Assembly: GCA_025201765.1 (NCBI GenBank)
Contig: MU623396.1
Coordinates: forward strand, 1-64,000
DNA from: Daldinia sp. FL1419
Lineage: Eukaryota; Ascomycota; Sordariomycetes; Xylariales; Hypoxylaceae
DNA: 64,000 nt
Direction of reading: 5' to 3'
Shown here: one piece after another, positions 23,374 to 34,156 of the stretch
How positions within the stretch are numbered: position 1 is the first letter of the stretch
Layout of the letters: each line of letters opens with the position of its first letter
Made by a program: the position numbers and the translations under genes
The notes under the pieces: generated by a model
Seen by the model: only the letters and a program-made list of their open reading frames with translations
The model's database searches: none
Told to the model about the DNA's origin: nothing

Positions 23374-24907
23374 GGGGCGAGTGGGGGTGTTTTTTTCGTG
23401 ATGCTATATATATCTTTTCGTATACTTCATATTAGATACCTTAGGTGCGTTTGAAGCTGTGCGGCTTGTTTCGACGGGCGGTAGCGTTTATACGGGGAAT
23501 CGGGAAGCATATTTCCTAGCTGTGTGTCGTTTACATGATATTACATATGAATAAAAAACACTTTTCATTGCAGCTCGCGGGTAGGCGTTGTTTACAAAAC
23601 GTCGGGCTCTGTCGCCATGCATGGTTCAATGGGCAAGTGTTGGAGTAATAAAATTAGTTGTCAAGTTGACAAGAATACATTGCCGATTGGTCGCCGTATT
23701 TTCAGGAGAGGTGTTGATGAGCCCTCTAGGTCGGTACCTAAGGCATTAGGGAGAGATGATGTAGAGCATCCTTTTAAAATTTAAACGCACTGTCATTTTC
23801 AAGTCTTTAGTCTTATATGCTACATCATATTATACCTTGTTTCAGCTCGAGCAAAATCGCTTTCGTAGCATAAACAGCACTAAATAGTAGGCATTTTAGA
23901 TGGCTCTACTCAGCGAACCATGTGTTAGGGTAGTAATGAAGTTTGGGTCGAGGATAAAGAGAAGAAACTTTGGTCGATACAAGATATATTTAAGCAGCTT
24001 CATGTTTGGGTTCGTGACTTTAGTCTCGCTCGAGTCATCCATATTGATGGTGAGGTTCTTGACGTCACTGGCCTATTTCCGATCGATGAAGATACAACTG
24101 GGAGCACTAGCCTTCAGGCTCGAGGGTTCAAGGTTCTTGTTCTTAGTATAAGCGACGCTGGTCATGACTTTGATGAAGTCGAAAGCAATGGTGAAGACTA
24201 TCATGAATCTTTAAACTGGATATGGGTGTGTAAGGTATTACGAGAGGGTATGGATGGGTAACCAGCCTACATCGATAGATTATGATTTAACTCTACACCT
24301 GTTAGTAATATTACTTGATATCTATCACAGGGCCGAGATGAAGATGGCGCTTTGGGGACTAGAGCTAAGCTACACAGATCACTATAGTGCTGTAATGCTT
24401 TCTTTGGCCAAGTTAGACGAACATCGTAGTTACAATTGTAGTAACCATGTATAACATTGTTTAGTGAAAGTCACTCTGTCAACTTCAATCGCACGGGTAC
24501 AATAACCATGGTGCTAGCGAGGGATTATTAGAGCAAGATAGGGAACGTCTATTGGAGGGCGTTAATCAACGTATGGGTGCGGAACAACTAGAATGTTCAA
24601 TAGGTACCTAATCATTAGAATTTGAGGAAGTAGAAATATCATGTCTTAAACAACCCTGAGCGGTCAAGTTCAGGGGCTTCTCATGTGACTGCTGCGGTCT
24701 GTGGAACTAAGCAGATATCCCTGTTCATCCAAGACCATCCCCACATTCCCCAGATCCATCTCGCTTTCGTCTTAGCTCTATTCTCCTGAGAATGTTATTC
24801 TACATGCGTACCTTGTTCCTACCTACCTATCTATAGTATTTGCGATCATACAGTAGTATATTGATGGAGGAGCCCAGGTCTGAAGCCAGAAAACATAGTG
24901 CCCAGCG
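23374..24907. other. 1.5 kb gap containing a possible gene relic
   Basis: The only coding-looking stretch is the ATG-less frame at 23929-24261, listed separately. A TAGGTACCTA motif lies near 24601. The last 200 bases should contain the MFS promoter. Confidence 0.45.
23929..24261 (+). pseudogene. ATG-less acidic open frame, possible exon or gene relic
   Basis: An open frame of 110 codons between TAG (23926) and TAA (24259) has protein-like texture (starts GSNEVWVEDKEKKLWS, acidic C-terminal part) but no in-frame ATG before the conserved-looking part. A donor-like GTAAGG near 24230 and an acceptor-like CACAG near 24330 followed by GRDEDGAL could extend it. It could be an inner exon of an unrecognised gene or a decayed one. 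No family is recognised. Confidence 0.25.
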
Positions 24908-26732
24908 ATGATACACTTTATTAAACAGACAAAGTCGATTCGACCGGCCGGAAATGCGACGCCAGGCCGAAAGCGGCTGGCAGATCTCCGATATGTCTAC
25001 ACGCTCACTGCCTTCGTGTCGCTCGGAGGCTTCCTCTTCGGCTGGGACCAAGGGGTCATGGCTATGATCATAGCCGATGAAAGATGGTTGAAATTGATGC
25101 AACCTGCAAGCGATTGGAGCGTGGGCTTCGTTGTTAGTATTTATAACATCGGCTGTGTTCTCGGTGCTATGACGACTGGCTTCGTTGCTGATGTCTGTGG
25201 TCGCGAGAGGACGATATCCTTGGCGAGCACGGTCTTTATCATTGGCGCGCTACTTCAAGCCGCGTCCTACACCATCGCACAGATTGTATGCTTCATGCCC
25301 CCGAATCATATCAAACATACCCAGTAATTCCAAATCATGAACTAATATCGTATTAGAGTATCGGCCGTTTTATCCTGGGGTTAGGGGTTGGCGCATATTC
25401 TGCAGGCGTTCCGCTCTACATTTCGGAGATATCCCCTGCAGAGCTCCGCGGGAGAGTAGTCGGGATCGAATTAATGATTCTCTGTTTTGGCGAAATGGTC
25501 GTGTTCTGGATTGTCTACGCCTTCTACTTCCTCAACTCCGATGATTGGTGGCGAATCCCCTTAGCTATTCAGGTTGTACCCGCCATAGTTCTCGCTGTTG
25601 GCTGCTGGACATGGGTACCTCCCAGTCCTCGCTGGCTTGTAGCAGAAGAGCGATACGACTGTGCCCTTGAAGTTCTTTCTAGGCTGCACGGGTCGGAGGC
25701 AGCAGAACTCGAAATCAGCGAGATTAGAAAGACCGTGTCTGAGGAGCAAGTCACTTCGCAGGCATCTTGGTCGGACATGTTTAAGGGGCCAGTCCTAAAA
25801 GTGACCCTACTGGGAATTACCATTCAAATGTTCCAACAAACTACAGGAACCAACGGGATCTTCTATTACGCACCGGCGCTATTCAAGAAAGGTGGGATTA
25901 CAGATCCTACTATGGCTAACCTAGCGACTGGGGGGATCGGCGTGGTGCTATTCCTTAGTTCATGGATACCCATATTCTATTTCGACCGCTTTGGACGCAA
26001 GGCTTGGTTTCAATTCGGCTTAATAGGCATGTTCTTTGCCCTAGTTGGAATTTGCGTCCTGCAGCAGCACGCTGCAGACTACCCTCACAGTCCGGCAAAT
26101 AATGCTATCGTCATATTTCCTTACATGTTCTTTACATTCTTTAATATGAGCTGGAGCTCTGGTTCGTGGACTTATGCAGCTGAAATTTTTCCAATCTCCC
26201 TACGTGTAAGCTACCATCTCAGTTAGTATATGCCAATTCCAAGGACATTACTGACCAATATCTCTAGGCTAAGGGAAATGCGCTTTGCACAGCCTCGCTT
26301 TGGATATCGAACTTTGTAGTTGCTCAGGTGTCCCCCCCTATCGAGAGTGCGACAGGCTACGGCCTTTACGTACTATTTGCTATCATATGTATCATTGCAT
26401 TCCTCTTCGTACGATACGCCCTTGGTAAGTGACCCTGTGAGATATAACCAACGCGTGTTCTAATTACTTGTAGTTGAAACAAGGGGCCGATCACTGGAAG
26501 AGATGGCGGACCTCTTCGGTATTGGCGGTAGTCAAAAGGACCAAGATCTACAGAACTCTGTCAGGCAAGGTAAAGTAACCCGACCCCACGGTCGTTTCCT
26601 CCATCAGATACTTTATTTTCAGGTTCCTAGTAATTAAGTGCTAACGGGGTATGCGCCGTAGGATTACTTCAATCTAATTTAAGAGACGAGGATGACACCT
26701 TGGTTGACGATGACTCCGAGAATATAGAATAA
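24908..26732 (+). CDS. MFS sugar transporter, 5 exons
   Basis: Plasma-membrane sugar/H+ symporter of the MFS sugar-porter family, 516 residues. Exons: 24908-25285, 25357-26205, 26268-26424, 26474-26569, 26662-26732. Family signatures in order: FLFGWDQGVM in TM1; GRFILGLGVG with PLYISEISPAELRGR after TM4; PSPRWLV at the TM6 loop; QQTTGTNGIFYYAP in TM7; FDRFGRK in the TM8-9 loop; and VETRGRSLEEM after TM12. The last exon encodes a short, very acidic cytosolic tail (DEDDTLVDDDSENIE). Sugar specificity cannot be told. Its position between a galactanase and an LPMO fits uptake of oligo- or monosaccharides released from plant walls. Confidence 0.93.
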
Positions 26733-27385
26733 TAATTGTCGTTACTACGCTCAGGTAATGGCGCCACGACGGACCTAGAGATTGATGATATACTATTATC
26801 CACCAATATATATAATAGGTAAAGCATGGAGTTCGCAGTGTTTATATAGATTGGGTTAGGGTACCTAAGGTCTCCATTCCTTAAATTGATTATAAAGGAC
26901 GATGTGTTCAACGTCGATTATTAACTACGGCCTATAATTAACTTCGTAGTCTTCGCTAATTTTAATATTGCCGGCCCCTATCGCTTATCCCTTCTGCCGC
27001 CGTGTGCCTCCATCAGCCTGACAAGATACTGCCGATGTATCAATTTCAAATTCTCTACCAGAGTCTCGGGAAAGCCGCACATGGCCACATCGCAGCATCC
27101 GCATTTGGTTATGGGGCAAATGCCGTTCAGAAAGGCTTCGCTGATTCGAGAATTGGTAGAAAGTTCCTATTAAGCAAGTTGCGCCAAGCTAAATATACGA
27201 GGAAGAGTATATCTTGAGAGGTCACTATCCAATGAAAGCAAGTCAGAAGATTTGAAAAGCTTATTGAAGTTTGCGGCTTAGGCTACGAAGTGTAGCCTTA
27301 TTGGATGGATATTAGTTATAGTTGATGAATACCTAGGTATAGATAAGTATACCAAGGCGGTTAATATGCCCTGTATCTTGCAGCT

Positions 27386-27603
27386 CCCCAGATCTTGGCG
27401 GCACAGAGAAGGCAACTTTCATCTACGGTTAGATATCTTATAGGTGCGTTCAGTTAAAAGCTCCGTCCGCTGCCTTAGCCGAGCAAAGTCTCCATCCAAA
27501 CCTGGAGCAAGCGCGATAACCGAAATGCAACTCTGTTCTAATATAGGTAACCGTAGCATGTGGTAGGAGACCATGGCGGAATAAGGAGTACTACATTCCC
27601 CAG
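27386..27603 (-). promoter_or_regulatory. Two possible CreA/CRE1 sites upstream of AA9 gene
   Basis: CCCCAG on the plus strand (CTGGGG on the minus) occurs at 27386-27391 and 27598-27603, matching SYGGRG. A 6-bp degenerate motif arises often by chance, so this is suggestive only; carbon repression would be normal for an LPMO gene. Confidence 0.25.
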
Positions 27604-27615
27604 GTCCCAGACGTC

Positions 27616-27623
27616 TATAAATA
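27616..27623 (+). promoter_or_regulatory. TATA box of AA9 LPMO gene
   Basis: A perfect TATAAATA lies 86-93 bases upstream of the ATG at 27709, implying a leader of roughly 55-65 nt. Confidence 0.6.
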
Positions 27624-27708
27624 CACCGGAGGCATCGCCTAGGACGAACTGTGGAACACGAAGACCACAACTGGCCCAAGTCCCTGTATCCGTCGATAAG
27701 CCTCGAAA

Positions 27709-28483
27709 ATGAAGTCAGCTGCGTTGACGGCCTTACTGGCTGCCACTTTGGCAGAAGGCCACTACATCTTCTCTCAACTCATTGTCAATGACAAGGCTGT
27801 TGGTCAGGACTATACCTACATCCGAAAGAACAGCAATACCTACATGCCATCTTTCCCCAGTGAGGTTATCGACTCCCCCGACCTAAGGTGCAATAAGGGC
27901 GCCCAGCCCGGCAATACCCAGACGTACTCCGTCAACGCCGGCGACAAGATCGGATTCAAGCTCGCGTACAACGAGTTCATCGAGCACCCCGGCCCGGGTT
28001 TCGTCTACATGTCGAAGGCCCCGGAGTCTGGCGTCGCCTCGTACGACGGTTCGGGTGACTGGTTCAAGGTCTACGAGATCGGTCTCTGCAACCCCAGCAG
28101 CCCGGGTAACGATGGCTCCTGGTGCACTTGGCAGAAGGACAGGATTGAGTTCACGATCCCCAAGGAGATCCCCGCCGGCGAGTACCTCGTTCGTGTCGAG
28201 CACATCGGCCTCCACGAGGCATTCAAGGACCGCGCCCAATTCTACATGGAGTGCGCTCAGCTCAAGATTGCCAGCGACGGAACTGGTACCCCCAGCCCCC
28301 TAGTCAAGATGTAAGCCCAATCATAATGTTGTTTTGTATTTTCTTCTACTATTCCGAGATCGCTAACTCCCCTCTAGTCCCGGTATCTACAAGGCCGACG
28401 ACCCCGGTATCAAGTTCGACAAGTGGAACAACCCCAAGGCCAACTCCTACGTCATGCCCGGCCCTGCTATCTGGCAGCCCTAG
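27709..28483 (+). CDS. AA9 lytic polysaccharide monooxygenase, 2 exons
   Basis: Secreted copper enzyme that oxidatively cuts cellulose or hemicellulose chains. Exons 27709-28310 and 28378-28483 (235 residues). A 17-residue signal peptide ends AEG, so the mature protein starts with His18, the first ligand of the histidine brace. His93 (EHPGPGF) supplies the second, and Tyr179 in QFYMEC the axial position; His169 (GLHEA) and Gln177 are the usual second-sphere residues. The C-terminus (IPGIYKADDPGIKF, ending PGPAIWQP) is typical of AA9, with no CBM1 or GPI tail. GC and third-position C rise sharply in exon 1 compared with neighbours, suggesting strong expression and codon bias. TATAAATA lies about 90 bases upstream. 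Confidence 0.95.
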
Positions 28484-29445
28484 ATTGGATCATAAAGCAG
28501 ACTTGGCTTGGCAATCGGTACTAAGAGAATAACTAGGATTATCTCAAGACGACTTGAGAAGGTGCTTGTACTTTTCAAAGAAGTGTTGGTATTGTATCTT
28601 CCAAGTTAGTCCTAGATTCCCGTACAGTATCAATTTGAAAGCATAACTAGTATAAATTTTCTGTGATAATAAAGGGGACTTATATATGGCGTATCTACAC
28701 CAGCATATGATTTTGTCCATGCTATCTTCCAATAGAATTTCACGTAGAATCCCGAGAATAAAGGGTAGGATAGAAGTTTGGAGTAGTGCTTAGCACAGTG
28801 TTAATCTGTCTAGGCCATGATATTTAATTTTGTACCATTATTTGACATATGGTCACTACAATCTAACTAGCAAGTGCTCGTGTCATACATAGGTAGGTAG
28901 GTATGGTCTTGGGGATTAGTTGGCTTTGATTGAATTGCTCATAAACACAATGAATAGAGTCTACCTAGATTCAAGTCCTAGATAAGTTTGTTGTCCCACG
29001 GGAAAGATAGGGGGTAGCCGTATCATTTATCTTGTGCTGTTTCTGTTGCAGAGCAGTGATGGGTCTTAGTCAATTGTATGCCTACCTACTAGTGAGGCCC
29101 GTAGGTTTATTGAAATACATCATAGTCGTTGGAATGGGGATCTAGCTAAGAGCCATTCCCAAAACGTCAGGCCGCCTGTGTGGCTGCCGTTGCAGTAATT
29201 CCATGACCTCAAAGTGTATCTTTCACAGGTCCCGAGCGGATGGACCGGTTTGCTATAGGCCTTGAGAGAGACACTAGTATCAAATTTGCATCCGTGATCC
29301 CAACGATGATAGTGAATTAGTATTGCCTGAAAGCCACTAGGTATTCATTTCTAATAAATCAAGTAGATAATGTAAACCACCTCGCATCCTCATCCCCAGA
29401 TGATTACAACGTTGGTATAACTAGTTATTTTCTTTGTTGTAAGAC
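28484..29445. other. Intergenic, AA9 to PTH11-like receptor
   Basis: About 1 kb without a gene. The tetramer repeat TAGGTAGGTAGGTA lies near 28892. Confidence 0.5.
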
Positions 29446-30816
29446 ATGTTCTTTGTTAGGCACCATATAATACAATTTATCTGTAATTTAGAGCTAGGTA
29501 TAATGCCAACCATCCTGTCTCATCCTTGGCTTATGGATAACTGTCGATCAGTTAACATGAACGGTACTCTTAGCCAAAGATCTCCGGGCGCTTCAACTCA
29601 CGCACCGATAACTCAAGGTTCTGCCCGCGCAATAGTAATCTGCACAATATTTACTCCTCTTTCGATCTTCTTCGTTGTGCTTCGACTATGGGCTCGCAGG
29701 ATAACAGGGCAAACTATTGTCTTCAGTGACTGGGCAATTGTTGCCGCACTTGTTTTAAATTGTGGTCAAACTGCTTTGTTTTTCTACATGTCCATCGCTG
29801 GAGGCGTCGGTCACCATATAGAGTATCTTGAGACGAATTGGCCCGCACATATTTCTGGCCTGCACAAGGCTAACGCCGTTTCGAGAATCATGTGGTTCAC
29901 CGCTAACAGTATGGTCAAATTCAGCATTCTCCATCTTTATGTTAGAGTCTTTCTCAATAAAAGTTTTCAGATTCTCTGCTATGTTGTCATGGGATTTTTG
30001 GCTGCTACTCTAATAGCTTTTATTATCAGGATATTCACCCAATGTACGCCCTTCGAGGCGTGGTTTGACGCAAACCGACTCGCGACGGACCCGACTGTCC
30101 ATTGTGCCCGCGTACCGTTGATGTATCTGATTGACCCAATCATCAATATGATCTTCGACATTGCTGTCTTCTGCCTTCCATTGCCACAGATTTGGAAACT
30201 ACACCTGAAACCGAAAAGAAAGATGATGCTTACCGGCATATTTGCCTTGGGGTTTTTGTAAGCCAAACTACCTACATGCCTAAGTCATGCGAGCAGACTA
30301 TACAAATATGGACTTACACCTTGAAGCATATGTATAATAACATCTCTTCGAATTTGGGCCATCACATTATTCGACCCAGCCGATTCTTCATATACTCTAT
30401 GGTTGGATGTTATCTGGGCAAACCTGGAGACTTCTCTTGGTATCACCAATGCCTGTCTTCCCCTTCTCAAACCCCTTGGCTCCAGACTTTCAAATACAAT
30501 CATACGGACTAGTATGTTTTCCAATAAGAAACGGACCAGCAAAAAGGTCTTCAGGTCAGGTTTATACGGGAGTCCACTAAGAGAAGGCGAGGCTCGGAGT
30601 AACAACTTAAACACACCGTTCCACGAGGTCTCTATCACAACTAATACTGAGCCAAGAACGCGTCAAGGTACTACGACGGGAAATGGAAGTGCCTTTCCTT
30701 CACTCGCATACGGTGGAGGTCAAAGTGACAGCTTTAATCCGGAACAAGAAGCAGTGGGTATTAGAGTCACGGTCGAGTGGGAAGTACAGCGAGAGCTAAG
30801 CCGTAGCGCTCCCTAA
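29446..30816 (+). CDS. PTH11/rhodopsin-like seven-helix membrane protein, 2 exons
   Basis: Putative G-protein-coupled-receptor-like integral membrane protein of the fungal rhodopsin-domain family. Exons 29446-30257 and 30327-30816 (433 residues from the first ATG; 414 if the ATG at 29503, MPTILSHPW, is used). The intron ends at an AAG acceptor (30326) and joins ALGF to FICIITSLRIWAITLFDP, restoring helix 6. Seven helices can be traced, with the LRLWARR motif after helix 1, TQCTPFEAWFD after helix 4 and LETSLGITNACLP in helix 7. The C-terminal tail of about 125 residues is hydrophilic and Ser/Thr-rich. There is no CFEM domain at the N-terminus. Ligand unknown. It lies just beyond the galactanase-transporter-LPMO run. 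Confidence 0.85.
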
Positions 30817-31235
30817 AGATATTACGAATTCCAATCATCACCATCGTGTATAGGCGGTAACAGCGGATCTAACCGAGTTATTACTGGTTTACAAGCCCCC
30901 CCGGGCAGGCTATTGTGATTAAATCGGTTATTAGAGCTTATTCAAAGTATGGTTTTAAAAAAACACCACATCAAATCTTAATTGATTATTCCTACGGTAA
31001 GTGTTCAAGGAGTATTTTCAGATAATCACACCCCAGCTACTGTGAGAAGCGATACAAGACATGTCTTGCCTAACTAGGTACCTATCTACATATTATATCA
31101 TGATAATCTTCAACGTTCGATGATGCCTTATATAATCATGTGAGCTCGCTAATACGACGGTTCTTCAGAGGCAGATACAGTAACACGTTCCACAACTTTA
31201 CACATCTCATATAAGACCGTTGCGCTTAGACCCCC
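30817..31235. other. Intergenic between convergent genes
   Basis: 419 bases holding the 3' UTRs of the rhodopsin-like gene and the minus-strand gene; CTAGGTACCTA lies near 31075. Nothing else is seen. Confidence 0.5.
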
Positions 31236-32133
31236 CTACAGGAGCTCATACTCGATCTCGATAGTCGCCGCTCGAATCCTATTAACCCAACATCTCATCT
31301 ACAGGTCATCTCAAGTCAGCGATCAAGCTTAATAAGGACATGACATGGTGACACCACCATGATTCTAGACTTACACCAGTCCTAACCCAAAGCACGACGA
31401 TATATCCCGGTTTTAAAAGCTCCAAAAACCCATCGCCCTTACCCGGCAACCCGAAGCAGTCGTCAACTTCTCCCTGGACGCCTCTTGTCCACTCAACCTC
31501 GTATTCCTGAAAATCGTTGGATGCTTCACTGTTGTTACACACGCTCCATTCTATACGCCCATCTTCTGCAGCCACGAAGCACCAACCCCTTTCCCTTAAT
31601 GCTTCCGCTGCCGACTCGGGATCCCACCAAGTTTCTCGAAAGACGTCTTCAAGAGGACTATCCCGGTCCTTGCCGTCTGTCTTCGGGTACAGGGGGCGCA
31701 GAATGCTAGCGTCGAACCGCGTATGGCTATTTAGAAAACTGTCCTTCCCGTGGCTAGCGGTATATCCTTCGTACGCAGCGCTCGTCTGGAAAATTACCCG
31801 TCGCGGGACGACATTGCGCCCATCGTCGGGAACGCACTCGGACGTGAGATATAAGCCCGCAACATAGTGTTCCGCATCGGGTTTCGAGTAATCGGGAAGG
31901 TACTCCTGTTCGTGGAACTTTCGCTTCACGACCCAGGGGTTGTAGCCAAGGGAAACTATCTGGATGGCAAGCTCCGGCGGGACTTTATGCTCTAGGATAG
32001 AGCGCACTTCCTCGGCATCCTTCAGCGTGGGCTGGAAACGATGGGTAAACGACAACGGGCAATCAGGGCGGAACTCGCGTGACTCCATATCGGAAGGCCC
32101 TGGGCGCAGCGTAGGATCAAAATTCAAACTCAT
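31236..32133 (-). CDS. Uncharacterised fungal protein, 2 exons
   Basis: Predicted 273 residues. Exons on the minus strand: 32133-31375 and 31298-31236; a phase-0 intron with GTAAGT and TAG joins VLWVRTG to a short tail ending RAATIEIEYELL. I chose ATG 32133 (MSLNFDPTL); an in-frame ATG at 32232 adds 33 residues with no conserved look. No signal peptide, membrane helix or known catalytic motif. The central part (VPPELAIQIVSLGYNP, then YVAGLYLTSECVPDD) and the ending WARA-like strand resemble fungal proteins known only as hypothetical. Its function is unknown. Confidence 0.7.
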
Positions 32134-33137
32134 TTCGCCGAGGGATCCCTTCGGAGTTTTAATGTTAACTATCTTGTAGAACCAAAATACGCAGGGAGAT
32201 TGCGTCGACGCCACGCAAGGGAGATGTCTCAAAGCCTACATGGCCGATGCCTCGGTGGCAACAATAAAAGGACGAGGGGAATATTCTTAAATAAGAATAG
32301 CGGCGGACTTGGGATGCGAGGAGTCCGTCGTTAGTAGACGATAATAAACGATGCATCACTTCCGTCCAATATTAGGCTAGCATCCGAGACCTCAGCTGAA
32401 AATAAGCAATGTCATCCCCCCGCACGTGGCATTACTATGTGCAATAATTGTTGGGTGATAATTGAACTGGAACGATCCCTAAAATCCTATGAGAGCTCAG
32501 TACGGAAAGCCGTGAGATGTATATCAGAATACTGGCATGACATCTTGCCCTTGTCCTACCCACCACCCCTTATGATAGCGCAGGGTATTTATAGGGACGG
32601 ACTCATCCCACGAATCAACTCGAGAGCACGCAGTCACCTGCCGCCAAGATACTTACCTATGTGTCTTGAAATAATTATCACACTCAAGTCACTAGGCCTC
32701 ATAAGAAAGCGCATATTTAGTATAATTTTTATTTATTCATATTACCTCAACTATGATATATATGAACCCCAAAGACTCCTTTCTTCCTCTGCATAAGAAA
32801 ATTCGTTATCTCGATGAAAAGCCACCAAGTTAAAAAAAAAAAAAAAAAACAATAAAACCACTACTTTCCTCCGCTCAATCTCCGAATGATCGTCAGACGC
32901 CAGACCGTTCCCAGTCCAAATTGTCGTCCATTATGCCGTAACTCTCCATCGCGCGATGTGCCGTTCCAAAAACCCCGTGCTGCTGAAGACATGATTGTCG
33001 TAAAGTCATCCGTGATGAATAAGAGAAAGGAGCATGTAGTGAAAAAAGGAATGCGAGGAGAATTGAAGTAGGTAGGTAGGTAGTAATATAGGTGGTAGGT
33101 ATTAACACATTAAAAAGGAATGGAAAGGGGTATCCGC
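32134..33137. other. Intergenic, uncharacterised gene to hsp30 3' end
   Basis: No supported gene; the frames at 32437-32796 and 32886-33108 look spurious. A run of 18 A lies at about 32833-32850 and a (GTAG)n repeat at about 33069-33084. Confidence 0.5.
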
Positions 33138-33800
33138 TTAGTTGATGAGGATGCGGCGGCCCTCGGGCTTCTTGGCCTTGGGGACCACGACGCTCAGGAT
33201 ACCGTTGTTAAGGGAGGCGGTGACGTTGTCGGTGTCCACGCGGCCGGGGAATTGGAAGGTTCGGGAGAACTCGCCGACGCTGCGCTCCGAGACCCAGAAC
33301 TTGTGCTGGGGCTGCTGGGGCTTGTGCTGCTCGGCGGCTGCCTTGTTCTTGTCAGTTTCGGCGACGGTCGTGTTGGTGTTGCCGTCCTCGGGTGCGTCCT
33401 CCACAGTGGGCTTGGGAACCTTCTCGTGGTGCTCCTTGTCGGTGATGGCGCCGCTTGATTCGCCTTGCTTCTCTAGGAGACCAGCTGGGGGAGTGCCGGA
33501 GGTGTAAGTGCGTTCGACGCGGCCGCGGATGACGATGGTCTGCGGGTCGGTGAACTCAAGGTGGACTTGGTCTTTCTCGATACCCGGCAGCTCTCCGTGG
33601 AGCTCGTAGTTGTGCTCGGTCTCCTTTAAGTCAAATTTGGGAGTGAAGGTTGGCAAGTGACGGCCATGGTGACGACCGCCCTGTTGAGTGGCTGCGCCTT
33701 CGCTCTGGCCGGCGTAGCGGTCGAAGTCGTCAATTAGTCGGAAGAGTCCAGTGAAGTTGGGCTCGGGGGAAGAGTAGAATCGAGGTCCGAATACCGACAT
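33138..33800 (-). CDS. hsp30: Hsp30-type small heat shock protein
   Basis: ATP-independent holdase chaperone of the alpha-crystallin/Hsp20 family, 220 residues, single exon. The start MSVFGPRFYSS (33800) is typical of filamentous-fungal Hsp30. The alpha-crystallin domain begins at FTPKFDLKETEHNYELHGEL and ends with FSRTFQFPGRVDTDNVTASL and the closing NGILSVVVPKA plus the C-terminal RRILIN (I-x-I type anchor). An insertion of about 65 residues (Lys/Glu/Gln-rich, GESSGAITDKEHHEKV onward) splits the domain, as in Neurospora-type Hsp30. The frame stays open upstream to ATG 34040, but a TATTTAA box at 34006-34000 implies transcription starts below it, so the 33800 start is preferred. Heat-shock elements lie upstream. 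Confidence 0.92.
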   Translation of the reverse strand: MSVFGPRFYSSPEPNFTGLFRLIDDFDRYAGQSEGAATQQGGRHHGRHLPTFTPKFDLKETEHNYELHGELPGIEKDQVHLEFTDPQTIVIRGRVERTYTSGTPPAGLLEKQGESSGAITDKEHHEKVPKPTVEDAPEDGNTNTTVAETDKNKAAAEQHKPQQPQHKFWVSERSVGEFSRTFQFPGRVDTDNVTASLNNGILSVVVPKAKKPEGRRILIN

Positions 33801-33999
33801 TTTGGATGATTTAGTGTGGTAGTTGTTAATAGGTGAATAAGATGTAATAGTGTTGATTGGTTTGAGGAAGCTGGATTTGATGATTCCTTGCGGTTTTACT
33901 CCTTTAAGAGTGCGAGTGTTGATTGCGTGTGATTGTTGTTTTGATTTCTGTCTGATCTGAGGAGCAAGAGAGGCTAAGTCTCGCGGCATCTTTAGGTCC

Positions 34000-34006
34000 T
34001 TAAATA
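34000..34006 (-). promoter_or_regulatory. Probable TATA element of hsp30
   Basis: TATTTAA on the minus strand, about 200 bases above the ATG at 33800 and 45-60 bases below a heat-shock element. It implies a leader of about 170 nt, rich in A and C as is common for fungal heat-shock mRNAs. Confidence 0.4.
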
Positions 34007-34051
34007 ATCGTGCCATGGTTAGAGATGGTGAGATGAGCATGTTCTATCATC

Positions 34052-34064
34052 TTCAAGAAACTCC
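34052..34064 (-). promoter_or_regulatory. Heat-shock element upstream of hsp30
   Basis: TTCAAGAAACTCC on the plus strand (GGAGTTTCTTGAA on the minus) is three alternating 5-bp HSF units with one mismatch (TCC for TTC). Two further GAAnnTTC pairs lie at about 34258-34265 and 34290-34297. Confidence 0.5.
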
Positions 34065-34123
34065 TACAGAAGCGCGATTATATCATGATTGGAACAATCT
34101 AAATCTATCTGGAATAGCACAGA

Positions 34124-34156
34124 TGTTTCTACAGTGTTTCTATAATGTTTCTACAA
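34124..34156. repeat. Three 11-bp direct repeats with TTTC cores in hsp30 promoter
   Basis: TGTTTCTACAG, TGTTTCTATAA and TGTTTCTACAA follow each other without gaps, so the TTTC cores sit exactly 11 bp apart, close to one helical turn. They lie about 330-355 bases above the hsp30 ATG and could present aligned HSF half-sites. Confidence 0.7.

Larger units (their letters stand above)
26733..27708. other. Intergenic, MFS transporter to AA9 LPMO
   Basis: About 1 kb, no gene. It holds the AA9 promoter: TATAAATA at 27616-27623 and two CTGGGG sites on the minus strand (27386-27391, 27598-27603) that fit the carbon-repressor consensus SYGGRG. Confidence 0.5.

Noticed and set aside
27883..28239. Minus-strand frame opposite the AA9 gene
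   Set aside because: Shadow caused by strong C-ending codon bias in the LPMO exon.
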